64,000 nt of DNA from Adlercreutzia wanghongyangiae (lineage in GTDB: Bacteria; Actinomycetota; Coriobacteriia; Coriobacteriales; Eggerthellaceae), in NCBI RefSeq assembly GCF_035989245.1, contig NZ_JAYMFF010000006.1:33121-97120 (forward strand). The letters are read 5' to 3'. Of the stretch, positions 24,646 to 32,731 are shown one piece after another; the stretch's first letter is position 1, and each line of letters opens with the position of its first letter. A model generated the notes under the pieces. It was not told where the DNA came from. It did no database searches and saw only the letters and a program-made list of their open reading frames with translations. A program made the translations under genes and the position numbers.

Positions 24646-25869
24646 CTACAGGGCCTCGCGCCAGGCCGGCATGGACATGCAGCGCGGGCCGCCGCGGCCG
24701 CGGGACAGCTCGGCGGACGGCATGACTAGGCAGTTGATGCCGTTCTTGTACAGCACGTCGTTGGTGACGTTGTTGCGCTGGTACACCACCACGGTGCCGG
24801 GGCGCACGCACAGGGTGTTGCTGCCGTCGTTCCACTGCTCGCGCTCGGCCGCGATGCGGTCGCCGCCGCCGCAGGGGATGAGCGTGACCTTCTCGCCGAC
24901 ATACTCGGACAGCACCGACTCCAAGTCCTCGTTGCGCTCGCGGATCTTGGTGCCGCCCTTGCCGTCGGGGGTGATCTCGAACACGGTCAGCGGGCCCATG
25001 ATGCCGGGATGGATGGTGAACTTGTCGCGATCGATCTGCGTGAACACGGTGTCCAGGTGCATGAACGCGCGGCTCACCGGGATGTTGAACGCCAGGATGG
25101 TGTCCACCTTGCTCGTCTCATCGTTGAAGATGTTGGAGGCGATGTGGTCGATGGCGTCGGGCTCGGTGCGCTGGGAGATGCCGATGGCCAGCACGTGCTC
25201 GTTGATGTTCAGGATGTCGCCGCCCTCGATATGGAAGGTGTCGTCGCGGCTGTAGTACTCGGGGGTGCCCACGAAGTCGGGGTGATTCTTGAAGATGTAG
25301 TCGCCGTAGATGGTCTCGCGGTTACGCGTCTGGCTGTACATGCGGTTGATGGACACGCCGTTGCCGATCATCGCGAACGGGTCGCGGGTGAAGTACAGGT
25401 TCGGCATGGGGGCGCACACCAGCTTGCAGCGGTCGGACACCATGTCCACCAGCAGGTGCGTGTCCTTCTGCGGCAGCTCCTGCAGGTTGATGCCGGCCAT
25501 GGTCTTCATGACCATTTCCTTGTTGCCCGGGTAGTTGCTCTCGATGTAGTCGGTGATGATGTCGTGGTACATGTCGGTGCGGATACCGGCCTCGTAGATC
25601 CACTGATCGAGGAACTGCTTGCGCAACTCGGGCTTGGCGTCCAGAACCTCGGCCATCAGATCCTCGAGGTACACCACTTCGACGCCCTCATCGCGCAGAA
25701 TCTTCGCGAAGGCATCGTGCTCTTCCTGGGCAACCGGGAGGAACGGGATGTCGTCGAACAGCAGCTCCTCCAGGGTGTTCGGGGTGAGGTTCAGCAGCTC
25801 GTCGCCGGGGCGATGCAAGATGACCTTCTTCAGGTTGCCAATCTCACTCTTGACGTTTACTCCTTGCAT
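24646..25869 (-). CDS. arcA: Arginine deiminase
   Basis: Hydrolyses arginine to citrulline and ammonia, the first step of arginine fermentation. The 407-residue protein has the guanidine-modifying fold: LYFTRDPFAMIGNGVSINRM, FHIEGGDILNI, FMHLDTVFTQID and the C-terminal GGPRCMSMP with the catalytic Cys397. AGGAG precedes the ATG at 25869. Gene order arcA-arcB-carrier on one strand suggests an operon giving ATP, ammonia and acid tolerance. Confidence 0.96.
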   Translation of the reverse strand: MQGVNVKSEIGNLKKVILHRPGDELLNLTPNTLEELLFDDIPFLPVAQEEHDAFAKILRDEGVEVVYLEDLMAEVLDAKPELRKQFLDQWIYEAGIRTDMYHDIITDYIESNYPGNKEMVMKTMAGINLQELPQKDTHLLVDMVSDRCKLVCAPMPNLYFTRDPFAMIGNGVSINRMYSQTRNRETIYGDYIFKNHPDFVGTPEYYSRDDTFHIEGGDILNINEHVLAIGISQRTEPDAIDHIASNIFNDETSKVDTILAFNIPVSRAFMHLDTVFTQIDRDKFTIHPGIMGPLTVFEITPDGKGGTKIRERNEDLESVLSEYVGEKVTLIPCGGGDRIAAEREQWNDGSNTLCVRPGTVVVYQRNNVTNDVLYKNGINCLVMPSAELSRGRGGPRCMSMPAWREAL

Positions 25870-26252
25870 AAAGCTCTCCTATCTTGGGGTGGATAGAAAC
25901 TTTTCGCCAGCCACACATGATCTTGCGCGCCTTGAGTGCCTCGCCCCAAGCCGTGGTGCAGGTCTGTTGTGTTTGACTGCATCCACCTTCGCATTCCCCC
26001 GCCGAAACAACCTCGAAACGCTTGTTTGTTTGCCAGGGCGGAAGCAAGCTGACACCGTATTGTCAATTAAAGCTGAGCCTAAAGGTCTTTATTTTTGATG
26101 AGCGGTTTGCTAGGAGTTCGCCCACGATCGCGCAACCGGCTACGAGCCCTTGCACGTCGTTTCGAAGGTCTTCGCGCGCCGCAAAGGCCCACGCGTAGCC
26201 CGCAGAAGTGACCGCGAAGACAAAAAGCACCCCACGCGGTGCATCGCTCTGC
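25870..26252. other. Gap upstream of arcA without a recognised gene
   Basis: This AT-richer ~380 bp probably holds the arc promoter: a perfect TTGACA lies on the minus strand near 26058-26063, but no good -10 box is found at the right distance. I see no ArgR box and no gene. Confidence 0.4.
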
Positions 26253-26258
26253 TATAAT
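26253..26258 (+). promoter_or_regulatory. -10 box of tRNA-Pro
   Basis: Perfect TATAAT about 50 bp before the tRNA; no good -35 box. Confidence 0.5.
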
Positions 26259-26306
26259 CGCCAAATTGCCGCGCATCTGTGCTGCTGCGGCTTTGTCTAT
26301 GGCCGT

Positions 26307-26383
26307 CGGGACGTGGCGCAGTCTGGTAGCGCGCCTGCTTTGGGAGCAGGATGTCGCAGGTTCGAATCCTGTCGTCCCGACCA
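26307..26383 (+). tRNA. tRNA-Pro (TGG)
   Basis: Acceptor CGGGACG/CGTCCCG, anticodon loop TTTGGGA (TGG), GGTTCGAAT T-loop and encoded CCA. Confidence 0.95.
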
Positions 26384-26557
26384 TTTCCAAATTGCCCGTC
26401 GGGCGGCCCAAACCCTTCGAAGCGCGAGCCTATACCGCCCCGGCTGTTTCTCCATTGCCCAGCCGACCGCCACGCGAGCCCGGGCGTGCCCCAAGCGACC
26501 CTGGAGTATTGTTAACCTTGCGAGTTCCTTGGGTATTGCGAGGGTTGCGAGTCTGTT

Positions 26558-26833
26558 GGTCGCAAAAGGTATGATGTCTAGGGAAATCAAACCCCCTTGG
26601 GGATTTTTTGGCCACAAAAGGCACGATGTCTAAGAAAGCGAGAACGCTCTTGCGGCCGCAAGGCTCTTCGGTGGCCAGATACACAACGATGTCTATGTTT
26701 TTCGAGCTGTTTTGAACGAAAGTGCATCGACCCCTCACAACCTGCGGGGCATGCGCCATATACATCATGCGTTTTGCGACCAAAAAGTGCTTCGGAAGCC
26801 TCGAAGCGCATATACATCGTGTCATTTGCGACC
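26558..26833. repeat. Array of a 23 bp motif: three direct and two inverted copies, 52 bp period
   Basis: Copies read GGTCGCAAA..., ending GATGT(A/C)TA. Direct copies start at 26558, 26610 and 26673; inverted copies span 26759-26781 and 26811-26833. The first pair and the last pair are each exactly 52 bp apart, with 29 bp of unrelated DNA between them. The whole array is 276 bp. A second array with the same geometry is at 32457-32731. It lies between tRNA-Pro and the DUF3810 gene, in a gap of nearly 600 bp that holds no convincing gene. Confidence 0.8.
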
Positions 26834-26964
26834 ATGGGCCATACGCTTTCGCAATTATCCACGCAATTCCCAGCCACTGACTACCCACGCAATTCCCGGC
26901 CACTGCCATGAAATCGACTGGGAAACGCCTGACCCGCTCCGGTACACAAAACTCCCTTGTCTGC

Positions 26965-26970
26965 CATAAT
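26965..26970 (+). promoter_or_regulatory. -10 box suggesting a leaderless transcript
   Basis: CATAAT ends six bases before the ATG at 26977, which places the predicted transcription start on the start codon itself. No ribosome site is present. Confidence 0.5.
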
Positions 26971-26976
26971 GTGCCT

Positions 26977-28179
26977 ATGGAAAAAGCAGAGACATATCGG
27001 CTGAAGCGGCTGTGGTTTGCGGTACCGGGGGTTGCGGCGTTGGCGCTGACGTGGGCGGCACAGGCGAATCCCGGACTCACTGAGACGTGGTTCTCGCGCG
27101 GCGTGTACCCGTGGCTGTCGTCGATCTGGGGATTTCTACCGTCGCTGGTGTCGTGGTCGGTGGCCCAATGGGTGGTCGTGGCGGCACTTGCGTTCTGTGC
27201 GGGCTGGCTCGTGTTCTACGCGATAGCTCTGGTGCGCGGGCGCGGAAAACGTCGGTTCGTGCTCTGGCGCGCGGCGTCTACCATGCTCGCCGTCGTCTCC
27301 GCAGGCTACTGCATCTTCGCGCTGATGTGCGGGTTGAACTACTATCGGCACACGTTCGCCGAGGATGCGGGGTTCGAGCTGCGGGAATCCACCACCGAGG
27401 AGCTTGTGTCCCTTTGCGAGAACCTAGCCGCGCATATGAACGACGCCCGGGCCGAGGTGGAGGCCGCCGCACCCGCAGCTGCAGACGCGACCACGCCCAC
27501 CGCCGCCGACGAGGCCCTGGCCGCCGAGGCCGACGAGTATGCCACCGCGCGCGGTGGCTTCGAAACCTACGCCAAGGAAGCCGTAACGAACATGAAAGCG
27601 CTCGCCGAGACGTACCCGGCGCTCGACCGCCCGCTGTACTCGCGGCCGAAGCCCGTGATCTTCTCGGAACTGATGAGCTACGCCGACATCGCCGGCATGT
27701 ACTTCCCCTTCACCGTGGAATCGAACATCAACAAAGACGGCCCGTTTTTCACCATTCCGGCCACCATGGGTCACGAGCTGGCCCATCAGTGCGGCTTCAT
27801 GCGCGAGGATGAGGCGAATTTCATCGGTTATCTCGCCTGTAAGGACGCCGCCGATCCCCTTACGCGCTACAGCGGCTACTCGCTCGCCTACGACTACGCG
27901 CTGTCGGCCCTTATCGGTGCCGATCGCGATGCGGCCCTGGCCGTGAACGACACGCTATCGGACGCCGTACGCGCCGACCGTCGCGCGCGGGCGGCCTATC
28001 TGAAGCAGTTCGAAGGGCCGGTGGCCGAGGTGTCCAACGCCGCTAACAACGCCTACTTGAAGGCAAACCAGCAGACCGATGGCACCCGCAGCTACGGTCG
28101 CATGGTCGATCTGCTGCTGGCCGAGGCGCGGCAGGCGGAAACGACCGAAGACGTCCAAGCGGCAGCCGACGCGGAATAG
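26977..28179 (+). CDS. DUF3810-family membrane protein with zinc-protease motif
   Basis: Three hydrophobic helices lie in the first ~110 residues (FAVPGVAALALTW, WVVVAALAFCAGWLVFYAI, STMLAVVSAGYCIFALM). A large outer or cytoplasmic domain follows, with ATMGHELAHQCGFMREDEANFIGYLAC near residue 265 (written across two segments), where HELAH is an HExxH metal site and the later E(A)NF supplies a third ligand. This is the DUF3810 layout, presumed metalloprotease of unknown substrate. The Ala/Thr-rich stretch near residue 160 is low-complexity. The ATG at 26977 is chosen because a -10 box sits immediately upstream. Confidence 0.82.
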   Translation: MEKAETYRLKRLWFAVPGVAALALTWAAQANPGLTETWFSRGVYPWLSSIWGFLPSLVSWSVAQWVVVAALAFCAGWLVFYAIALVRGRGKRRFVLWRAASTMLAVVSAGYCIFALMCGLNYYRHTFAEDAGFELRESTTEELVSLCENLAAHMNDARAEVEAAAPAAADATTPTAADEALAAEADEYATARGGFETYAKEAVTNMKALAETYPALDRPLYSRPKPVIFSELMSYADIAGMYFPFTVESNINKDGPFFTIPATMGHELAHQCGFMREDEANFIGYLACKDAADPLTRYSGYSLAYDYALSALIGADRDAALAVNDTLSDAVRADRRARAAYLKQFEGPVAEVSNAANNAYLKANQQTDGTRSYGRMVDLLLAEARQAETTEDVQAAADAE

Positions 28180-28261
28180 CCGCAGCCGCGCGGGGACGCC
28201 CCTTTCCACCGAGCGATCGCATCGACGGCGGCTTTTCGAAGCGCGGTGCGACCCCCTCCCC

Positions 28262-28267
28262 TATACT
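28262..28267 (+). promoter_or_regulatory. -10 box of the phosphodiesterase gene
   Basis: TATACT 40 bp before the ATG at 28308; the -35 region is weak. Confidence 0.4.
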
Positions 28268-28307
28268 GGCGAAAACCGCCCGTTCCCGTGCCCACGAAGG
28301 AGCGCCT

Positions 28308-28850
28308 ATGAAACTCATCATCGCCTCGGATATCCACGGCTGCGCCCCGGCGTGCCGCTCCCTGTTGGACCATGCCCGACGCGAGCAGCCCGACCGGCTG
28401 GTGCTGCTGGGCGACCTGCTGTACCACGGCCCGCGCAACGCCCTGCCCGCTGGTTACGACCCGGCCGCCGTGGCCGTGATGCTGAACGAGGCGCCATGGC
28501 CCATCACCGCCGTGCGCGGCAACTGCGATGCCGAGGTCGACCAGATGGTGCTTAACTTCCCCTGCCGCGACACCTCCGCAGTCGTTGTGGACGGTCCGCG
28601 CACGCTGTTCTGCACCCACGGGCACGTGCTCTCACCCGATGAACATCCAGCACTCGGTGCGCGAGCGGCCCTGCTGTCGGGCCACACCCACGCAAAGACG
28701 CTCGATGAGCGCGACGGAATCCTGTACGTGAACCCCGGTTCCCCCTCCATCCCCAAAGACGGCAGTGCCAGCTTCGCCGTGTACGAAGACGGCGTGTTCA
28801 CCTTGCGTGAGTTGGAAGGCGGCCGCGTTGTCGCCGAAGCGCAGCTCTAG
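28308..28850 (+). CDS. yfcE: YfcE-family metallophosphodiesterase
   Basis: A 180-residue calcineurin-like phosphoesterase. All metal motifs are present in order: SDIHG (residues 7-11), GDLLYHGP, GNCDAEVDQ, THGH and SGHTHAKTL. The size and NPGSPSIPKDG fit the YfcE subgroup, Mn2+-dependent phosphodiesterases with broad activity in vitro and no settled physiological substrate. GAAGGAG precedes the ATG. Confidence 0.9.
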   Translation: MKLIIASDIHGCAPACRSLLDHARREQPDRLVLLGDLLYHGPRNALPAGYDPAAVAVMLNEAPWPITAVRGNCDAEVDQMVLNFPCRDTSAVVVDGPRTLFCTHGHVLSPDEHPALGARAALLSGHTHAKTLDERDGILYVNPGSPSIPKDGSASFAVYEDGVFTLRELEGGRVVAEAQL

Positions 28851-28937
28851 GCGGACGGCCACTGGCAAGCCGGCTCGCCCGGTGCCTTTCCGATGACCGC
28901 GCGACGCGCAGCCCTTCCGCGGACGCGGGGAGGGTGC

Positions 28938-29163
28938 TACAATGCTCGGGAATTGTTCCGGCGCGGCCCATATGCCAAGCGGCGCCCTTCGACGGGAGAG
29001 GTTCATGAAGCACTAGCAGCGCCCGATACGGGCACCCGCCCACGACCGCAACGTTATTCCGGTCGCGCTGACGCGGTGCTGCTGCCATGCCCTTCCCCTC
29101 CTCGCATTCCGTGCGCGCATTGCATGCGCCCCATCAGCGCGGCCCCGTTCCCAGGAGGCCGCC
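28938..29163 (+). promoter_or_regulatory. Leader region of the second ABC-F gene with possible attenuator
   Basis: TACAAT at 28938-28943 gives a transcript of ~215 nt before the ABC-F ATG. The leader carries a three-codon reading frame (29005-29016) with a ribosome site, followed by a GCCCG-ATA-CGGGC hairpin and further GC-rich pairable segments. Leaders of this kind control ABC-F antibiotic-protection genes by ribosome stalling in other bacteria. Confidence 0.45.
29005..29016 (+). CDS. Three-codon leader peptide (Met-Lys-His)
   Basis: ATG AAG CAC TAG, preceded by GGGAGAGG at a good distance. Its size fits minimal leader peptides that sense stalled ribosomes. It could also be chance. Confidence 0.4.
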   Translation: MKH

Positions 29164-30657
29164 ATGCAACTGAATCTATCCCATATCAGCTACACCTATC
29201 CCGGTGCAGCGCTCGCCGCTGTGGACGACATCACGCTCACGCTTCCCCAAGGATGGACGGGTGTCATCGGCGACAATGGCGCGGGCAAGAGCACGCTCGC
29301 TCACCTGGCCACGGGCGATCTGGCCCCCGATGCCGGATCGGTGGGGCCGCGCCTGTTCGCAGCCTACTGCGCCCAGGACTCCTCCGCCGCGCCCGATACG
29401 CTGTACGATTTCGCGGCCGATTGGGGCCGCGCGGCGCGGCGGCTGCGCGAAGCGCTGGCGCTGGAGGAGGAGTGGCTCTACGCCTACGACGAGCTTTCCG
29501 GCGGCCAGCGCAAGCGCGTGCAGGTGGCCTGCGCGCTGTGGCAGGAGCCCGACGTGCTGGTGATGGACGAACCCACCAACGACCTGGACGCCCCCGCCTG
29601 CGAGGCGGTGGCCTGCGCGCTGGAGCTGTTCGGCGGCATCGGGCTTCTGATATCCCACGACCGCGCGCTGCTCGACCGACTGGCCGCCCAGTGCGTGGTG
29701 GTGAACGGCGGCCGGGCGAGCCTGCATCCGGGCGGCTTCTCCCAGGTGGAGGCGGCACTGGCTGGCGAGAGGGCGGCCCGGGCGCGCCGCCGCGAGAACG
29801 CCCGCCGCGAGGTGGGGCGCCTTGCCGCCGAGGCGCAGCGGCGCGGCGAGGAGGCCTCACGGGCCGCCGGCAAGCGAAGCCGGGCGCAGCTGGATGCCCG
29901 CGACAGCGACGGACGAGAGAGGATCGGCCGCGCCATCGTAAGCGGCAAGGACGGCGTGGCGGGTAAGCTGTCGGCCACCATGGACCGCCGGCTCGCCCGC
30001 GCCTCCGAACGTCTCGCGAGCACGCGCACCGAGAAGCGCTACACCGCGAGCCTGCACCGCTACGGTGCCGTAGCGCGCATTCCCACCGTGGCGCATCTGC
30101 CGGCGGAGACGCTGCGACGAGGCGACTTTTGCCTGCACGTGCCCGAGCTGTGGGTGGGCTCGCGCGACCGCATTGCCCTGACGGGCCGCAACGGAGCCGG
30201 GAAGAGCGTGCTTACGGGCCGCCTGCTCGAGGAGGTGCCGTCCTCGGTACCCGCGGCGTACCTCCCGCAGGAGGTGGGGCCGGCCCTGCGCGAGCGAGCC
30301 CTGGCCATGCTGCACGACAGCGACCGCGCCCTGCGGGGCCGCATCCTCTCGCTCGTGGGCAGCATGAACACCGACCCCGACAAGCTGCTGGACGGCCACG
30401 ACATCAGCCCCGGCGAGCTGCGGAAGATCGTGCTGGCCGGCGAACTTCTGCGCGAGCCGGCCCTCCTCGTGCTGGACGAGCCGACGAACCACCTGGATAT
30501 CGGCTCCATTTTGGCCCTGCAGGAGCTGCTGGAATCCTTCCCCGGGGCGCTCGTGCTCGTCACCCACGACGCCGCCCTGTCCGAGGCCGTGGCCGCCACT
30601 GAGTGGCATATCAGCCGCGCAGGCAACGAGAGCACGCTTACGGTGCGAAACCGCTAA
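29164..30657 (+). CDS. ABC-F family ATPase, antibiotic-resistance type
   Basis: A 497-residue soluble twin-cassette protein, shorter than the first ABC-F in this window and closer in size to the antibiotic-protection (ARE) ABC-F group. Cassette 1: VIGDNGAGKSTLAHLATG, LSGGQRKRVQVACALWQ and LVMDEPTNDLD. The interdomain linker (~residues 190-290) is Arg/Ala-rich. Cassette 2: LTGRNGAGKSVLTGRLL, a Walker-B LLVLDEPTNHLDI, and the signature ISPGELRKIVLAGELL, where SPGE replaces SGGQ. The upstream leader supports drug-induced control. No drug class can be assigned. Confidence 0.82.
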   Translation: MQLNLSHISYTYPGAALAAVDDITLTLPQGWTGVIGDNGAGKSTLAHLATGDLAPDAGSVGPRLFAAYCAQDSSAAPDTLYDFAADWGRAARRLREALALEEEWLYAYDELSGGQRKRVQVACALWQEPDVLVMDEPTNDLDAPACEAVACALELFGGIGLLISHDRALLDRLAAQCVVVNGGRASLHPGGFSQVEAALAGERAARARRRENARREVGRLAAEAQRRGEEASRAAGKRSRAQLDARDSDGRERIGRAIVSGKDGVAGKLSATMDRRLARASERLASTRTEKRYTASLHRYGAVARIPTVAHLPAETLRRGDFCLHVPELWVGSRDRIALTGRNGAGKSVLTGRLLEEVPSSVPAAYLPQEVGPALRERALAMLHDSDRALRGRILSLVGSMNTDPDKLLDGHDISPGELRKIVLAGELLREPALLVLDEPTNHLDIGSILALQELLESFPGALVLVTHDAALSEAVAATEWHISRAGNESTLTVRNR

Positions 30658-30668
30658 CGTGCGCAACA

Positions 30669-30705
30669 GCCAGGACCGGGCGACGCTCCGCACCCCGGTC
30701 CTGGC
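30669..30705. terminator. Bidirectional terminator between the ABC-F and MerR genes
   Basis: GCCAGGACCGGG (30669-30680) pairs perfectly with CCCGGTCCTGGC (30694-30705). No T-run, but it is placed between converging genes. Confidence 0.65.
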
Positions 30706-30737
30706 CGCTCAACGTCGCCCGTCGGCCATTCTACGCG

Positions 30738-31514
30738 CTAGATACACGCTTCGATGACGGCGACGAGGAAGGCCGTGGCACCCTCGCCTGCCGCGCCGTC
30801 GTAGTAGGCCGTAAAGCGCGGGTCGGCCGTATAGCCCTGAGCCAGGGCGCGGTGCGCCTCGGGGGTGTAGCTGCCCGCGGGCCAGTGCATCTGAATCCAA
30901 CGGGCGTGCAGGGCGGCCAACGCGCGGGCGTCATCGGACGCGGGGTCGCCCGCGGCCATCACGCGGGGAAGCTCATCTTTGATGCGCTGCTCGAGGACCT
31001 CCTTCTCGTCCCATTCCTCCTGGCTCAGATCCAGGAATCGGTCGTTGGCCGCGTCGATGACGTCCTCCCCGTAGCGCTCGCGCGCCTCGGCGCCGTACTC
31101 CGCTTCGAACTGCTCCACCGAGCGCTGCTTCAGCTGCTCGAACTTCTGGGTATCGCTCATGGTCTCGAACTCCTTCAATCCAGCGATCGCCTTCTGCACA
31201 ATCGCGATCGATCTTTCCACCTGGACGCTTTGCCGGCGCAACGCCCCGAGATGATCGGCCAGCACGGCCGCCAGATCGCACGGCGCCCCGTCGAGCACCC
31301 GGGCGATGGCGTCGAGCGACATCCCGCAGGACCGCAGCAAGAGAATATGCTGAAGGCGCTTGACCTCCGCCGCGCCATACACCCGGTAGCCGGCCGCGCC
31401 GCGCCGCGGAACCAACAAGCCACGCTGATCGTAGTAGCGCAGCGTGCGCGGACTGACCTGGGCCAGATCGGCCAGCTGCTTGGTGGTATACGTTGCCCGG
31501 CGGCCCTCGCCCAT
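30738..31514 (-). CDS. MerR-family regulator with TipAS ligand-binding domain
   Basis: Residues ~5-75 are a MerR winged helix (YTTKQLADLAQVSPRTLRYY, RGLLVPRRGAAGYRVYG), followed by a dimerisation helix. The C-terminal ~130 residues (EQFEAEYGAEARERYG, FLDLSQEEWDE, YTADPRFTAYYDGAAGEGATAFLVAV) are a TipAS-type domain that binds thiopeptide-like or other drugs. GGGAG precedes the ATG at 31514; codons further upstream lie between promoter and start. It controls its own promoter (see 31588-31618) and probably the divergent CPBP gene. It is also next to the ABC-F gene, so a drug-response group is plausible. Confidence 0.88.
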   Translation of the reverse strand: MGEGRRATYTTKQLADLAQVSPRTLRYYDQRGLLVPRRGAAGYRVYGAAEVKRLQHILLLRSCGMSLDAIARVLDGAPCDLAAVLADHLGALRRQSVQVERSIAIVQKAIAGLKEFETMSDTQKFEQLKQRSVEQFEAEYGAEARERYGEDVIDAANDRFLDLSQEEWDEKEVLEQRIKDELPRVMAAGDPASDDARALAALHARWIQMHWPAGSYTPEAHRALAQGYTADPRFTAYYDGAAGEGATAFLVAVIEACI

Positions 31515-31587
31515 GACGCACTCCCTTCGTCGCAATGCCCTGTCGGAGGTGCCGCACGCCGCGGCCACCCCGTCATCTCACAATACC

Positions 31588-31618
31588 ACGATACCCCCTT
31601 ACGCAGCGTCAGGGTCAA
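31588..31618 (-). promoter_or_regulatory. MerR-type promoter with 19 bp spacer and operator
   Basis: On the minus strand TTGACC (31613-31618) and TATCGT (31588-31593) are separated by 19 bp, the stretched spacer used by MerR activators. Inside it lies the dyad CCTTACGC-A-GCGTCAGG (one mismatch). This is the expected binding site of the adjacent regulator. Confidence 0.78.
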
Positions 31619-31684
31619 GGGACGCCGCGTAAGCTCAACCGTTCTGCTATGCTGTGGGAAACGGAGAACGGGCAGGAGGCGCAT

Positions 31685-32470
31685 GTGGAAGAGCGAAAGG
31701 CCGCATCGGAATCGGCGGTAGCTGCCGCCCCAACGAGCGCCGAAGCTCCATCTCCCACCACCGTTGCTTCCGCAATCGGCACAGCCGATGTGCCCAGCGC
31801 CCCCTCTCCCGCAGGCAACTCCCACGCAGGCGTTCTGACTCACCGCCTTCCGCTGACCGCCATCTGCCTTCTGCTTTCGGCAGCCGCAGGCGCCGCCCTC
31901 ACTGCGCTGGGCAGTGGCGCCGTCGGCCCCGCCGTCCCTGGAGCCGCAGGCGCCGACGCCGCTCCCCTTACGCCAGCCCTCATCGGGCACCGGCTCGCCC
32001 TTCTCGCGGGCACGGCGGCGCTCACCGCCCTGGTAGAGGAGCTTGTGTTCCGCGGCGTGCTGCTGCGGGCCCTGCTGCGCGCGCTGCCACACACCCGCGC
32101 GCTTCTCGCGAGCGCGCTCCTGTTCGCGCTGCCCCATGCGCTGCCCATCGGCCTCAGCTCCGCGGAAGCCGCACCGGACATGGCGGCGGCTGCGCTCTCG
32201 CTCGGCCTCAAGTTCGCCCAGGCGCTCGCGTTCGGCCTCGTCATGGCTTCCGTCGCCGCGCCGCGCGACCACGTGCGCGCGAGCGGCCTGGCAATCGCCG
32301 TCGCGCTGCACGGCCTGTACGACGCTGTGTGCTTCGCGCCAGCCGTGCTCGCCACGGGCACCTTCCCCGCCACCTACATCACCGCTCAACCCAACGAGTT
32401 AGCCGCCCTGGCCGCAAGCATCTTGCTGCTGGCTCCGGCTGCCGTCCGCACGCAGCGGACACAAGTATGA
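31685..32470 (+). CDS. CPBP-family intramembrane metalloprotease
   Basis: A 261-residue membrane protein of the CPBP/Rce1 (Abi) family. Motif 1 EELVFRG, motif 2 FALPH and motif 3 HGLYD provide the glutamates, histidines and aspartate of the active site inside the membrane. The first ~50 residues are Ala/Pro/Ser-rich and not conserved. The GTG at 31685 is chosen for its perfect AGGAGG 5 nt upstream. Family roles include processing of peptides and immunity to bacteriocins; here unknown. The last codons and the stop lie inside the first copy of the 52 bp-period repeat array that begins at 32457. Confidence 0.85.
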   Translation: MEERKAASESAVAAAPTSAEAPSPTTVASAIGTADVPSAPSPAGNSHAGVLTHRLPLTAICLLLSAAAGAALTALGSGAVGPAVPGAAGADAAPLTPALIGHRLALLAGTAALTALVEELVFRGVLLRALLRALPHTRALLASALLFALPHALPIGLSSAEAAPDMAAAALSLGLKFAQALAFGLVMASVAAPRDHVRASGLAIAVALHGLYDAVCFAPAVLATGTFPATYITAQPNELAALAASILLLAPAAVRTQRTQV

Positions 32471-32731
32471 GGATGTATATGAGTTTTACGCCGCTCTCGA
32501 GTGATTTTGGTCAGAAATGCCACGATGTATAAGGCCAGGGAAGGACCCGGGGCGTATCAAGGAGAAACGACGAGTCATTGGACAACGTTTCCCCAGGTCA
32601 GTTTTCTTCCGAAAGAAGAGCCGCCGCGCAGCAGCCCCAAATCCGTGCCATGTTCATATAAATCCAGGGATTTGCGACCAATTCCTTCGCCCCATGCGTG
32701 AAATCGCCTATACATCTTGTCATTTGTGACC
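32457..32731. repeat. Second array of the 23 bp motif: two direct and two inverted copies, 52 bp period
   Basis: Direct copies at 32457-32479 and 32509-32531, inverted copies at 32657-32679 and 32709-32731; each pair is exactly 52 bp apart. Total length is 275 bp, within one base of the array at 26558. The interior differs in sequence. The CPBP gene ends inside the first copy. Confidence 0.8.

Noticed and set aside
25870..26252. ArgR boxes before arcA
   Set aside because: No pair of TGAAT-like half sites could be read with confidence.
26558..26833. CRISPR-like array (23 bp repeats, 29 bp spacers)
   Set aside because: Only two or three units in each direction, repeats are degenerate and become inverted, and there are no cas genes.
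26430..27080. Minus-strand frames in the repeat array giving segments such as VANDTMYMRF
   Set aside because: They are translations of the DNA repeats; the frame differs between copies and no ribosome sites are placed well.
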